NCBI GenBank assembly: GCA_003534295.1
Contig: DPDV01000007.1
Span: 1 to 64,000, forward strand
From: Clostridiales bacterium
Lineage (GTDB): Bacteria; Bacillota; Clostridia; TANB77; CAG-508
DNA: 64,000 bases
Direction of reading: 5' to 3'
Below are positions 36,470 through 46,074 of the stretch, one piece after another. Position 1 is the first letter of the stretch. The number at the start of each line of letters is the position of its first letter. A model generated the notes under the pieces. It did not search any database, was not told where the DNA came from, and was given only the letters and a program-made list of their open reading frames with translations. The translations under genes were made by a program, and so were the position numbers.

Positions 36470-36739
36470 TGTTTTTTTTAAGTAATCTTCTAATTCAGAT
36501 AATTTAATCTTATTAGATAAGTTCTCAATGTATATCTCATTAGAATAATTAAAAGCAAGAAATGTAATATTATTAATGATTATTCTATGTGGTTCAACAT
36601 AAGTTAAGTTAGTTCTATCAATCTTTCTTATACTACCATTTATGATTTTTAGAGTAGTATTAGAAAACGCACATATTAGTTCTAACTTCTTTTTTAATGA
36701 TTCTTCAATAACAACTTCTTGCTTAATAATATTTACCAT
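36461..36739 (-). CDS. 92-aa hypothetical protein at end of cassette C
   Basis: Start taken at ATG 36739, with AAAGGATGG upstream. Small beta-rich protein (NTTLKIINGSIRKIDRTNLT, IYIENLSNKIKLSELEDYLK). No family recognised; the strand pattern faintly recalls a regulatory or phage decoration fold. In other cassettes a recombinase start occupies this place. Confidence 0.55.
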   Translation of the reverse strand: MVNIIKQEVVIEESLKKKLELICAFSNTTLKIINGSIRKIDRTNLTYVEPHRIIINNITFLAFNYSNEIYIENLSNKIKLSELEDYLKKTLT

Positions 36740-36816
36740 AAATACCATCCTTTCTTTGTAGGATAGTCTTTGTATGACTTCCAAGCCTGACACGTGTGAG
36801 TCCAATACACAAAAAA

Positions 36817-36869
36817 ACTAACCCAAACCTTGAGTTAGTTGTATTAAAAAAGCTCGAAAAGTTCGAGCG
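36817..36869. other. Two short hairpins at cassette C right end
   Basis: AACTAAC/GTTAGTT around CCAAACCTTGA (36817-36841) and GCTCGAA/TTCGAGC around AAG (36851-36869). They are placed like the CTTACG/CGTAAG hairpin of the other right ends. Confidence 0.5.
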
Positions 36870-36879
36870 TATTTCCTTA

Positions 36880-36940
36880 TGGAGCAAATCGCATACAAGT
36901 TACGAACTAAGTTCTCTTTCTAAAAACATTATACATAAAG
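36880..36940. other. Cassette D left end: att-like core plus arm
   Basis: TGGAGC 36880-36885 and TTACGAAC 36900-36907 (+20), then TTCTCTTTCTAAAAACATTA. Almost the same as 18686 onwards. Confidence 0.65.
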
Positions 36941-37104
36941 TTTTATTAAAATTCAATGGGAGTATATGAAAATTTAATAAAATATAGTATAATTAGTTTT
37001 AAATGATATTTATTATGCCACTTCCGCGAAGTTTCGTGTATATATCTATCCTAACACTAAAATATGTATCATAAAATACTAAAATCTAGAGGAGTGAATT
37101 TAAA

Positions 37105-38100
37105 ATGATTAATAAAATAATTAATTTAGTAAACCCAGATAATAAAGATTTAAGTGAATTATCAAAAGATGAATTATTAGAATTATTAGTAAAGTTAAAT
37201 AAGTGTTTAAGATGTCTGGATGAATCCGAAAATGTTCTTGAAGAAAATATGCTAGCAGGTGATTTAGTATCACCTACAAAAGAAGTTCAAATGAAAACAC
37301 TTGAATATTTAACACAAAATATGTCAAAAGTTCCAGATAAAAAGGCAAGAGCAACAATGGTATATTATACATTGTTAAATTTACATATGTTTAGTGATGG
37401 TAATGGAAGAACATCAAGATTTATGTATGATTTAATAAGTGGTGATTTAAATGAAGATAATATTTCATATTATTTTCATAAAAGTTCTAATAATACAACA
37501 AACCAAAATAATGATTTAGAAAAAAATAAGGGAATATTAGATATATTTATTGCCAATCAAATACCAGATGAGTTAATTTCCAGTCAATTAGGATTTGTTC
37601 CTCAAGAAATATTAAAAAACTATAGTTGGATAACAGTTGGTCACACTAATACTAGTCCATCAACAGAAACAATAATTCCTAAATCTTCACTAGAAAATTT
37701 GACACAAAAAGAACTACAGGATTTAGATAAAATTTTACACGATAGTTACGGTATGAAGTTATGTCCAAGTGGATTGGCGATGTTATATGTATCAAATAAA
37801 AAAGGGCAACTAAGTAAATGGATTGACATAAATAAAAACCATATATCATCAATAAAAGGGCTTGAAAGAAGATTTAATTTTTCAATATACAAACATCCTG
37901 AAACGATAGCTGATTGGACTCCAGATGATTTTAGAGAAGTTATAAATGTGGGTAATGCTGTTAAATATGCAAGGTTGAAGACTTTAATAGATGTTATTGC
38001 TCAACCTGAAAAATATATAAATCCAGATTCAGGTAATACTTATTGTGATGATATACTTGGTATATCAAAAGCTAAAGAAGTTGGTAGGGTTGACAGGTAA
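37105..38100 (+). CDS. Fic-domain protein (AMPylase-like)
   Basis: 331 aa. The Fic motif HMFSDGNGRTSRF (HxFxxGNGRxxR) lies near residues 92-104, so the catalytic His and nucleotide loop are intact. Fic enzymes transfer AMP or related groups from nucleotides to protein hydroxyls. The C-terminal 200 residues are not recognised. No antitoxin with an inhibitory (S/T)xxxE(G/N) helix is beside it; the internal segment ENMLAGDL may be worth checking. Sole gene of the 1.5-kb cassette D. Start behind AGAGGAGTG. Confidence 0.88.
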   Translation: MINKIINLVNPDNKDLSELSKDELLELLVKLNKCLRCLDESENVLEENMLAGDLVSPTKEVQMKTLEYLTQNMSKVPDKKARATMVYYTLLNLHMFSDGNGRTSRFMYDLISGDLNEDNISYYFHKSSNNTTNQNNDLEKNKGILDIFIANQIPDELISSQLGFVPQEILKNYSWITVGHTNTSPSTETIIPKSSLENLTQKELQDLDKILHDSYGMKLCPSGLAMLYVSNKKGQLSKWIDINKNHISSIKGLERRFNFSIYKHPETIADWTPDDFREVINVGNAVKYARLKTLIDVIAQPEKYINPDSGNTYCDDILGISKAKEVGRVDR

Positions 38101-38115
38101 ATAACATTTAAAGAG

Positions 38116-38387
38116 GGTATGGGAATTTCCCATATACGAATTTGTATGGGAGTACAAATTCAGTGCTGGCTAGCTAGCTAGTTAGACATATATTTTATTC
38201 ACATATTCAAAAAAACTAAAAAGAGGATTAAATTATTCTGATAATTTTTTCCTCTTTTTGGTCGTCAGTAGATACTCTTACATAAATACCACATCTCATA
38301 GTTTTCCTCCTTGAAAGAAAGAGAACTTTTGAAGCTTTATATAAAATAAAAACTTACGAACTTTTAAGTCCGTAAGTTGATTTCAAA

Positions 38388-38393
<6 letters not shown>
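38116..38393. repeat. Cassette right-end block, copy 2
   Basis: Nearly identical to 25713-25981, differing mainly by an extra CTAGCTAG-type insertion (GCTAGCTAGCTAGTTAG). Hairpin arms at 38138-38146 and 38153-38161. Its last bases are the 3' end of tRNA-Gly. Confidence 0.9.
38228..38299 (-). pseudogene. Truncated serine recombinase N-terminus, copy 2
   Basis: Identical 23-codon piece (MRCGIYVRVSTDDQ) to that at 25816-25887, ending inside the terminator. AAGGAGG precedes it. Confidence 0.85.
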
Positions 38394-38461
<68 letters not shown>

Positions 38462-38531
38462 ACTTTGTTGTAGTAAATACAACAAGCTTATATATATTAT
38501 AAAATATTAAATTAGTTTTTGCAATAATTAA

Positions 38532-39020
38532 TTAATAACCTTTTGATTCTTCTAAACTTTCATCATTATCGATAAAATCTTGAATATCTATTATTCTAAA
38601 AGATTCTTTAGTATCTCTTACAATTACTTGCTTTAATCCAGCATTTATTATCATTTTTTTACACAAGGCACAAGGATTAGCATTTTGAACATATGTATTA
38701 TCATTATAATTTATACCTACCAAATATAAAGTTCCATTAAGCATATCTTTTCTGCTAGCACTAATAATAGCATTTTGTTCTGCATGAACACTTCTACATA
38801 ATTCATAACGTTCACCACGTGGAACTTGTAATTCTTCCCTTAAACATGATTTTAAATCACAGCAATTTTTGCGTCCTCTGGGTGCACCATTATAACCAGT
38901 AGAAATTATTTCATCATTTTTTACTATAATTGCTCCAAAATTTCTTCTAATGCAAGTACTTCTTTTGGTAACAGTTTCTGCAATATCTAAATAATAGTTT
39001 ATTTTATCAATTCTATCCAT
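38532..39020 (-). CDS. dCMP deaminase (ComEB-like)
   Basis: 162 aa. Zinc deaminase motif HAEQNAIISA and NPCALCKKMI (PCxxC), with the dCMP-specific STGYNGAPRG. It makes dUMP, the substrate of thymidylate synthase, so it fits the same pathway as the ThyX-like protein at 6601. The start follows AGGAGG. The C-terminus is slightly long. Confidence 0.93.
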   Translation of the reverse strand: MDRIDKINYYLDIAETVTKRSTCIRRNFGAIIVKNDEIISTGYNGAPRGRKNCCDLKSCLREELQVPRGERYELCRSVHAEQNAIISASRKDMLNGTLYLVGINYNDNTYVQNANPCALCKKMIINAGLKQVIVRDTKESFRIIDIQDFIDNDESLEESKGY

Positions 39021-39124
39021 TACAAGACCTCCTATTTAAAACTTTAAAATATTATATCATAAAAATTGAAAAAGAAATAGAAATATGATATATTAAACAT
39101 ATTAATGAAAAAAAGAGGGATAGA

Positions 39125-39991
39125 ATGAGTTTGTTATTTAACAATAATATTGAAAACACAAAGGTCTATGCATTTGTTGGGCCTTCTGGAACAGGAAAAA
39201 GTTATAGAGCGCAGATGGTGGCAAATGAAAATGGAATAAGCTATATAATAGACGATGGACTTTTAATAAAGGAAAATAATGTCATAGCGGGAACGTCTGC
39301 AAAAAAGGCTCCTACTAAAATAGAAACGGTTAAAAGAGCTATCTTTGTGAATGAACAGGAAAAGCAAGAAATGAAAAAAGCTATAAAAAAATACAAGCCA
39401 GAAGCAATTTTAATATTGGGTACTTCTGACGGAATGGTAGAAAAAATAGCAGAAAATTTGGGATTGCAAAAACCTGCAAAGACCATATATATAAATGAAG
39501 TCGCAACAGAAACGGAGATGCAAACCGCCAAAACAATAAGGAAGACAGAAGGAAAACACGTAATACCTGTGCCAACATTTGAAATAAAAAAAGATTTTTC
39601 AGGCTATATATTAGATCCGTTACAAATATTTAAATCAAAGGGAAAAGGGAATGCACCATATATATCTGAAAAGTCAATAATAAGACCAACATTCAGCTAT
39701 TTAGGAAATTTTGTAATATCAGATACAGTTTTTAGACAGATTGCAGAATATTTGGCTAAAAGAACAGATGCAATAAATAAAATTATAAGAATTAGAGTAG
39801 AAAAAACACCGGAGGGACCGACAATTTATATGGAAGTGATTGTTACATATGGTTATAATGTATTAGTTGCGTTGCGAGAATTTAAAGAAAAAGTTATAAA
39901 GGAAATAGAAAAATTAACAACAATGAACGTAGTTGATATTACGATTGTTGCAAAAGGTATATATATGCCTGAAGAAAAAAAAGATATTTAA
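39125..39991 (+). CDS. P-loop protein with Asp23/Gls24-like C-terminal domain
   Basis: 288 aa. Walker A GPSGTGKS at residues about 19-26. After residue 190 a domain with FVISDTVFRQIAEYLAKRTD and YMEVIVTYGYNVLVALREF resembles Asp23/Gls24 alkaline-shock proteins. The combination is common in Clostridia but uncharacterised. It begins behind AGAGGGATAGA and is followed by cmk after 24 bases, probably one operon. Confidence 0.78.
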   Translation: MSLLFNNNIENTKVYAFVGPSGTGKSYRAQMVANENGISYIIDDGLLIKENNVIAGTSAKKAPTKIETVKRAIFVNEQEKQEMKKAIKKYKPEAILILGTSDGMVEKIAENLGLQKPAKTIYINEVATETEMQTAKTIRKTEGKHVIPVPTFEIKKDFSGYILDPLQIFKSKGKGNAPYISEKSIIRPTFSYLGNFVISDTVFRQIAEYLAKRTDAINKIIRIRVEKTPEGPTIYMEVIVTYGYNVLVALREFKEKVIKEIEKLTTMNVVDITIVAKGIYMPEEKKDI

Positions 39992-40015
39992 ATTAACGGA
40001 AAGGATAAGGTTATT

Positions 40016-40696
40016 ATGAGCTTTATAGTTGCAATAGATGGACCAGCGGGAACTGGAAAGGGAACAATTACAAAATTAATTGCAAAAGACTTTGGACTTA
40101 TTAATATAGATACGGGAGCGACATATAGATGTGTTACATTAGAAATGATTAACCAAAATGTTTCTATAAACGAAAAAGATAAAATAATAAAAATATCAGA
40201 AACTATAAAAATAGATATAAAAAATAATGAAGGCATACAAACTATTTTCCTAAATGGAGAAGATGTTACAGATAAAATAAGAAGTAAAGAAGTAACAGCT
40301 TTAGTTTCACAGGTCTCTGCTATAGTAGAAGTAAGGTTAAATATGGTAAAATTGCAAAGAAAATTAGCAGAAGGAAAAGATGTTATTATGGAAGGAAGAG
40401 ACATTACAACATATGTATTTCCAAATGCAGATGTAAAAATATATTTAGATGCAGATGTAAAAGAAAGAGCTAGAAGAAGGTATAAAGAAAACCTAGAAAA
40501 GGGCATAAATATGACCTATGAGGAAGTCTTAGAAAAAATAAAAATTAGAGATCATAATGACAGCAACAAAGAAATAGGTTCGTTAAAAATTGCAGAAGAT
40601 GCTATAGTTATTGATACTACATATTTGACAATAGAACAAGTTAAAGAAAAAGTAGCTGATATAATAAATAAAGTAAAAGGAGGTCAACAATGTTAA
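40016..40696 (+). CDS. cmk: Cytidylate kinase
   Basis: 226 aa. P-loop DGPAGTGKGTITKLI, then DTGATYRCVTLEM and EGRDITTYVFPNADVKIYLD, all typical for Cmk. It phosphorylates CMP and dCMP. Overlaps plsC by seven bases. Confidence 0.96.
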   Translation: MSFIVAIDGPAGTGKGTITKLIAKDFGLINIDTGATYRCVTLEMINQNVSINEKDKIIKISETIKIDIKNNEGIQTIFLNGEDVTDKIRSKEVTALVSQVSAIVEVRLNMVKLQRKLAEGKDVIMEGRDITTYVFPNADVKIYLDADVKERARRRYKENLEKGINMTYEEVLEKIKIRDHNDSNKEIGSLKIAEDAIVIDTTYLTIEQVKEKVADIINKVKGGQQC

Positions 40697-41277
40697 GAAA
40701 AATAGTTATTTTTCTGGTATATATATTTAATCTTGTAGTATTTAGAGTAGAAAAAAATGGAGAAGAAAATATAAAGGAAAAAGGGGCATATTTGATATGT
40801 GCTAATCATAGGTCAAACTGGGATGCACCAATATTGGTATCAAATTTAAAAAGAAAAGTATATGTAATGGCAAAAGCAGAATTATTTAAAAATAAATTCA
40901 TTAAATGGTTTGGCAGAAAGTGTTGTGTATTTCCTGTTAAAAGGGGAATGAGAGATATAGAGTCTATAAAGTATTCATTAAATTTATTAAAAGATGGGGA
41001 AATATTGGTTATATTTCCAGAAGGAACAAGAAATGGAATGGAGAAAAATGGAAAAGCACAAAATGGAGTGGCCTATATGGCGATAAGAACAGGAGTTCCG
41101 GTAATCCCAGTTGGAATTCATGGAGAGATGAAGCCTTTTAAAAAAGTAAAATTAAATATAGGGGAACCATTGGACTTTAGCCAGTATAAAACAAATAAAC
41201 CTGAAAAAGAAATACTAGATAAGGTAAGCAAAGAAATAATGGATAACATAATTATGTTGACAAATGAAAAGAAATAG
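40690..41277 (+). CDS. plsC: 1-acylglycerol-3-phosphate acyltransferase
   Basis: 195 aa. The HX4D acyltransferase motif is in NHRSNWDAP; the second motif is FPEGTRNG. One N-terminal membrane helix (IVIFLVYIFNLVVF). It makes phosphatidic acid at the membrane. cmk-plsC is a common Firmicute pair. Starts behind AAAGGAGG inside cmk. Confidence 0.94.
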   Translation: MLRKIVIFLVYIFNLVVFRVEKNGEENIKEKGAYLICANHRSNWDAPILVSNLKRKVYVMAKAELFKNKFIKWFGRKCCVFPVKRGMRDIESIKYSLNLLKDGEILVIFPEGTRNGMEKNGKAQNGVAYMAIRTGVPVIPVGIHGEMKPFKKVKLNIGEPLDFSQYKTNKPEKEILDKVSKEIMDNIIMLTNEKK

Positions 41278-41343
41278 GGTAAAATATAAGGGTTAGTAAT
41301 ATAGAAATTAACATAAAAATACGAAGAAAAGAGAAGGGGAAAA

Positions 41344-43161
41344 ATGATAAACGAAAACATAAGAAATATAGCAATTATAGCACACGTAGACCATGGCAAA
41401 ACAACACTTGTAGATGCACTTTTAAAACAAAGCCATATATTTAGAGAAAATGAGCAAGTACAAGAAAGAGTAATGGATTCAAATGATTTGGAGAAAGAAA
41501 GAGGAATAACAATTCTTTCTAAAAACACATCCGTAATGTACAAAGACATCAAAATTAATATAGTAGATACACCAGGACATGCTGACTTTGGAGGAGAAGT
41601 TGAACGTGTTTTAAAAATGGTTGATGGTGTACTTTTATTGGTGGATGCTTTTGAAGGCCCAATGCCTCAAACAAGAGAAGTATTAAAAAAATCTCTTGCA
41701 TTAAATTTAAAACCAATAGTAGTAATTAATAAAATAGATAGACCAGGTGCAAATCCACTAAAAGTAGTTGACCAAGTATTAGAATTATTTATAGAATTAA
41801 ACGCAACAGATGAACAACTAGATTTTCCAGTTGTTTATGCATCTGCAAAAAATGGAATTGCAAAAATGAACTTAGACGAAGAAAGCGATAATGTAAATTG
41901 CATTTTTGAGACCATAATAAATAATATTGAGCCTCCAAAATGTGATATAGATGGAACAATGCAAATGTTAGTATCAAATATAGACTATGATGAATATTTA
42001 GGAAGGATAGCAGTAGGAAGAGTAGAGAGAGGAACAATAAACAATGGAACAACAGTAGCTGTTTGCAAAAAGGATAAAACAGAACAAGGCAAAATAGCAA
42101 AATTATTTACATATGTAGGATTAAAGAGAACAGAGGTTGAAAATGTTTCTGCAGGGGATATAGTTTGTCTATCAGGTATTTCGGATATAAACATAGGGGA
42201 TACAATTTGTGATGTAAATAATCCAGAAAAAATAGATTTTGTAGATATAGATGAACCAACAGTATCTATGACATTTAGTGTAAACAATGGTCCATTTGCA
42301 GGAAAAGAAGGTCAATTTGTAACCTCAAGACATATAAGAGATAGATTATTTAAAGAGCTAGAAAGAAATGTTAGTTTAAGAGTAAAAGAAACAGATTCTG
42401 CAGATAGTTTTGAGGTTTGCGGTCGTGGAGAATTGCACTTATCTGTTTTAATAGAGACTATGAGGAGAGAAGGTTTTGAATTATTAGTTTCTAGACCAAA
42501 AGTAATAATAAAGGAAATAGATGGAGTTAAATGTGAGCCTATGGAAAGACTTGTAGTTAACGTTCCAGATGAATGCATAGGTAATGTTATAGAAAAATTG
42601 GGAAGAAGAAAAGCAGAAATGCTTAATATGGAACCAGCAGAAGTTGGACATACAAAGGTAGAATTTAAAGTTCCTGCTAGAGGGTTAATTGGTTATAGAA
42701 CAGAATTCTTAACAGATACAAAAGGTGTAGGAACAATGAATAGTATTTTTGACTGCTATGAGCCATATAAAGGTGAAATACAAGCAAGAACAAGAGGAGT
42801 ACTTGTGGCATTTGAACAAGGAACATCAATAACATATGGATTATATAATGCTCAAGAAAGAGGAGAGTTGTTTATAGGACCAGGTGTTGATGTATATGAA
42901 GGAATGATAGTAGGCATAAATTCTAGAAATGAGGATATATCAATAAATGTATGCAAAGAAAAACACCTAACTAATACAAGGGCTTCTGGTTCAGATGACG
43001 CTTTACGTTTAGTGCCACCAATTCAGTTATCACTAGAAAAAGCAATAGAATTTATAGAAGAAGATGAGTTAGTGGAAGTTACACCAAAAAGCTTAAGACT
43101 AAGAAAGAAAATATTAGATAATAAGACAAGAGAAAGAATGGCGGCAAGAGCAAAGAAATGA
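41344..43161 (+). CDS. typA: Translational GTPase TypA/BipA
   Basis: 605 aa. GTPase domain with HVDHGKTTLVDALL, RGITILSKNT, DTPGHADFGGEV and NKIDRPGA. The C-terminal TypA-specific part has RGLIGYRTEFLTDTKG and NAQERGELFIGPG. It binds ribosomes and helps 50S assembly under stress. Starts behind GAGAAGGGG. Its stop overlaps the first bases of a dispersed repeat. Confidence 0.98.
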   Translation: MINENIRNIAIIAHVDHGKTTLVDALLKQSHIFRENEQVQERVMDSNDLEKERGITILSKNTSVMYKDIKINIVDTPGHADFGGEVERVLKMVDGVLLLVDAFEGPMPQTREVLKKSLALNLKPIVVINKIDRPGANPLKVVDQVLELFIELNATDEQLDFPVVYASAKNGIAKMNLDEESDNVNCIFETIINNIEPPKCDIDGTMQMLVSNIDYDEYLGRIAVGRVERGTINNGTTVAVCKKDKTEQGKIAKLFTYVGLKRTEVENVSAGDIVCLSGISDINIGDTICDVNNPEKIDFVDIDEPTVSMTFSVNNGPFAGKEGQFVTSRHIRDRLFKELERNVSLRVKETDSADSFEVCGRGELHLSVLIETMRREGFELLVSRPKVIIKEIDGVKCEPMERLVVNVPDECIGNVIEKLGRRKAEMLNMEPAEVGHTKVEFKVPARGLIGYRTEFLTDTKGVGTMNSIFDCYEPYKGEIQARTRGVLVAFEQGTSITYGLYNAQERGELFIGPGVDVYEGMIVGINSRNEDISINVCKEKHLTNTRASGSDDALRLVPPIQLSLEKAIEFIEEDELVEVTPKSLRLRKKILDNKTRERMAARAKK

Positions 43162-43223
43162 TAGTGTAAAGTAATCCATGAAAAATATAGGGGCGATTTT
43201 AATCGCCCGCACTTCAAAGAAAT
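43160..43223. repeat. Dispersed repeat, copy 1
   Basis: GATAGTGTAAAGTAATC, ATGAAAAATATAGG, the palindromic GGGCGATTTTAATCGCCC, then CACTTCAAAGAAAT. About 64 bases. Close copies lie at 59250 and 62162. Each lies just upstream of a gene. Confidence 0.85.
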
Positions 43224-43238
43224 AAAGGAGGAATGAGA

Positions 43239-43607
43239 ATGAGTAAAAAAGGCTTTCATGGGAATGGGAGATATTATTATGAAAACGGATATCGTTCAAA
43301 AAAAGCAGTGAGAGACACTTATCCAGAAGGAAATGATGAAGAAATTCGTGGAATTAATAAAGTAAGAGATGAACTTATGCGAAAAATTGATAGTGTAACA
43401 AGAGCTTATGCAAGTAAGTGTGCAGGAAGAATGTTAAGTGATGTGGTTAATGAGATATATGGTATATTTGCAGAAGAATGTGAGAAACATAGAGAAGCTG
43501 GTTATGTAGAATCCGTTAGCGAAGAAATAATTAAAAATAGAATAAAAGATGTATTAATTAGAGAATATAATAAGCTAAATGCTAGTGGAGAGCATGATGA
43601 AAGATAG
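43239..43607 (+). CDS. 122-aa hypothetical protein
   Basis: ATG 43239 chosen because AAGGAGG is seven bases upstream. A soluble charged protein: N-terminal Gly/Tyr-rich (KKGFHGNGRYYYENGYRSKK), then helical (VRDELMRKIDSVTRAYASKC). No family recognised. It overlaps the O-methyltransferase start. Confidence 0.7.
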   Translation: MSKKGFHGNGRYYYENGYRSKKAVRDTYPEGNDEEIRGINKVRDELMRKIDSVTRAYASKCAGRMLSDVVNEIYGIFAEECEKHREAGYVESVSEEIIKNRIKDVLIREYNKLNASGEHDER

Positions 43608-44172
43608 CATTAAGCAGAAAGCTTTGGAAAACCATATTCCAATATTAATGGATGATACATTAGAAGTTATAGCCAAGATATTAAAACAGAATAATCCCAA
43701 AAGCATATTGGAAATAGGAACTGCTGTGGGTTATTCTGCAATATGCTTTTCTGAGTTTCTTACAGAAGGTGGAAAAATAGATACAATAGAGAGAGATGTT
43801 CAAAGAGCAGAAGAGGCGATTGAGAACATAAAACAAGTTGGGGTAGAAGATAAAATAAATGTAATAATAGGTGATGCTGTAGATATTCTCCCTACACTAA
43901 ACAATAAATATGATATTGTTTTTATTGATGCTGCAAAAGGAAAGTATCCATTTTTCCTAGAACAAGCTATTAGAATGGTTAATAAAAATGGAATAATAAT
44001 AGCAGATAATGTTTTATATAAAGGCTATGTATTGGGCGATTATAACAAACATAAGCAACGAACAGCAGTAAGAAACTTAAGAGAGTATATATATAAAATA
44101 ACAAATACCCCTAATATTCAAACAGAAATATTAGAGGTAGGAGATGGATTAGCTATTTCTAAAATGATTTAA
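43597..44172 (+). CDS. O-methyltransferase (class I SAM)
   Basis: About 191 aa. SAM motif ILEIGTAVGYSAICF, then VFIDAAKGKYPFF and IIADNVLYKG, of the COG4122 family (TrmR-like). The TrmR member modifies tRNA position 34, but catechol-type substrates are also known. Start at 43597 (or ATG 43594) behind TGGAG. Often next to the U32 peptidase genes, as here. Confidence 0.88.
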   Translation: MKDSIKQKALENHIPILMDDTLEVIAKILKQNNPKSILEIGTAVGYSAICFSEFLTEGGKIDTIERDVQRAEEAIENIKQVGVEDKINVIIGDAVDILPTLNNKYDIVFIDAAKGKYPFFLEQAIRMVNKNGIIIADNVLYKGYVLGDYNKHKQRTAVRNLREYIYKITNTPNIQTEILEVGDGLAISKMI

Positions 44173-44708
44173 ATAATATATCGTATACAAGAAAGGACGG
44201 TGTCTGCTATAAAAACAACCAAAACAGTTGATATAGCAGTCACTTGAATTTTATGTGGGATTTTTGCTAAAATTAAATTGACATGTTTTTTTATAAAAGG
44301 ATACAAATGATTTATAAAAAGTATAGCAATAAACCCCCATGCAAATGCGTGAAAAATACTAATACGACCATTTATATTTAAAAAGCGCTCAGAATAGTCC
44401 CACCATTTTAAACCGAATAAAGCATCCAAACCAAAACTTACAATATATTCGAAAAAAGTGAATATAGCAACTGAAGAAAAAAATAACTTTATTGAATTTT
44501 TTCTATATTTACTTAAAATTATTATTAAAATTAATGCACCATATCCATAAATAGGGCATATTGGACCATATAAAAAGCCTCTTTTAGAAAAATAGCCCAT
44601 TACATAAGCACAATAAAAGGTTTCCATTATCCAACCCAATAATGCAAATGTAAAAAAATAGATTATGTATATGTAATGCCTAGATAGTTTTTTATTATTA
44701 ATTTCCAT
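44169..44708 (-). CDS. Putative ABC-transporter type IV membrane protein (DUF1113-like)
   Basis: 179 aa with five hydrophobic segments. Conserved pieces are FALLGWIMETFYCAYVMGYF, RGFLYGPICPIYGYGAL and FGLKWWDYSERFLNINGRI, matching the PF06541 type. No ATPase is encoded nearby, so the transporter label is by family only. It is convergent with the O-methyltransferase gene and overlaps its stop by four bases. Confidence 0.82.
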   Translation of the reverse strand: MEINNKKLSRHYIYIIYFFTFALLGWIMETFYCAYVMGYFSKRGFLYGPICPIYGYGALILIIILSKYRKNSIKLFFSSVAIFTFFEYIVSFGLDALFGLKWWDYSERFLNINGRISIFHAFAWGFIAILFINHLYPFIKKHVNLILAKIPHKIQVTAISTVLVVFIADTVLSCIRYII

Positions 44709-44840
44709 ATATAATGCTCCTTTAACATTAATATAATAACAGATTATACTAAAAAAGTAAAATAAATTTATGAAAATTATGAAATGATTTATAATTATTT
44801 AAGTAATAATTATGGATTGATGAAAGGAATGATGGTTAAT

Positions 44841-46070
44841 ATGAAAAAAGTAGAATTATTGGCTCCGGCAGGTTCTTTTGAAAAGGCTAAAACAGCTTTT
44901 TTATACGGCGCAGACGCTGTTTATTGCGGAACAGGAAGTCTGTCACTAAGAAGTAGATCAGAAGTGAATGATAATGAATTAGCAAAAACGATACAATACG
45001 CACATAGTATAGGCAAAAAAGTTTATGCGGCAATTAATATTTATGCTTGGGATAGTTATTATGATGAAATAAAAAAACAAGCCAAAATGCTAAATGAATT
45101 GAAAGTAGACGGAATTATTGCTTCAGATGGAGGAGTAATTGATGTTATAAAAAAAGAAGCACCAGATATAGACATACATATAAGTACACAAGCAAATACG
45201 GTTAGTTATCATAGTGCAAATTTTTGGCATAAAAATGGTGCTAAAAGAGTAATTTTGGGAAGAGAATTAAACAAAGAACAAATTAAGGAAATAATAAAAA
45301 ATAAAGAAGCGGGATTGGAAGTAGAAATATTTGTACATGGAGCAATTTGCTTTGGATATTCTGGTAGGTGTTTTTTAAGTGACTTTTTAGCAAGTAGAAG
45401 TGCAAATTTAGGTGATTGTGCACAAAGTTGCAGATGGGCATATAATGTGTATGTAGAAGAAAACAATAACCCAGGAAATTTGATGCCTGTAGAACACGAT
45501 GAAAAGGGAACATATATATTTTCATCAAAGGATTTATGTTTGATAAAAGAAATTCCAGAAATAATAGATATGGGAGTAGAAAGTCTAAAAATTGAAGGAA
45601 GATTAAAAACAGAATATTATTTAGCCTCAGTAGTTAATGCATACAGAAATGCTATAGATGATTATATGAAAAATCCAAATGAATATGATTATAATAAATA
45701 TTTAAAAGAGCTGGAAAAAACTAAAACAAGGGGATTAACAACATTTTATTTTAATGACAGAAATAATAAGGATTTTCAAGAATATGATGGAAAGCAATAC
45801 AATCCTAACTTTGAATTTGGAGGAAAGGTATTAGAAAACCAAGCAAATAAAACATTAATAGAAATACGCAATAAATTAAGTATAGGAGATAAAATGGAAA
45901 TATTAATTCCAGGAAAAATAGAAGTTGAAGAGTTTACCATACAAAAAATGTGGGATTCTGATACTGAAGAAGAGATTACAACCGTAAATCCAGGGAAACA
46001 AGGACAAACTGTAAAATTAGAACTGCCAATTGAAGCAAAAACAGGATGGATATTAAGAAGAAGAAAATAA
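44841..46070 (+). CDS. Peptidase U32 family protein
   Basis: 410 aa from ATG 44841; an upstream in-frame ATG exists at 44784 but lacks a site. KKVELLAPAGSFEKAKTA start, VHGAICFGYSGRCFLSD signature, then AQSCRWAYNVY with conserved Cys. U32 proteins include tRNA and rRNA hydroxylases (TrhP, RlhA), so an RNA-modifying role is as likely as proteolysis. Confidence 0.9.
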   Translation: MKKVELLAPAGSFEKAKTAFLYGADAVYCGTGSLSLRSRSEVNDNELAKTIQYAHSIGKKVYAAINIYAWDSYYDEIKKQAKMLNELKVDGIIASDGGVIDVIKKEAPDIDIHISTQANTVSYHSANFWHKNGAKRVILGRELNKEQIKEIIKNKEAGLEVEIFVHGAICFGYSGRCFLSDFLASRSANLGDCAQSCRWAYNVYVEENNNPGNLMPVEHDEKGTYIFSSKDLCLIKEIPEIIDMGVESLKIEGRLKTEYYLASVVNAYRNAIDDYMKNPNEYDYNKYLKELEKTKTRGLTTFYFNDRNNKDFQEYDGKQYNPNFEFGGKVLENQANKTLIEIRNKLSIGDKMEILIPGKIEVEEFTIQKMWDSDTEEEITTVNPGKQGQTVKLELPIEAKTGWILRRRK

Positions 46071-46074
46071 AATA

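Noticed and set aside
30479..38200. Conserved hairpins considered as a diversity-generating retroelement or group II intron end
   Set aside because: No reverse transcriptase or template/variable repeat pair is present in the window.
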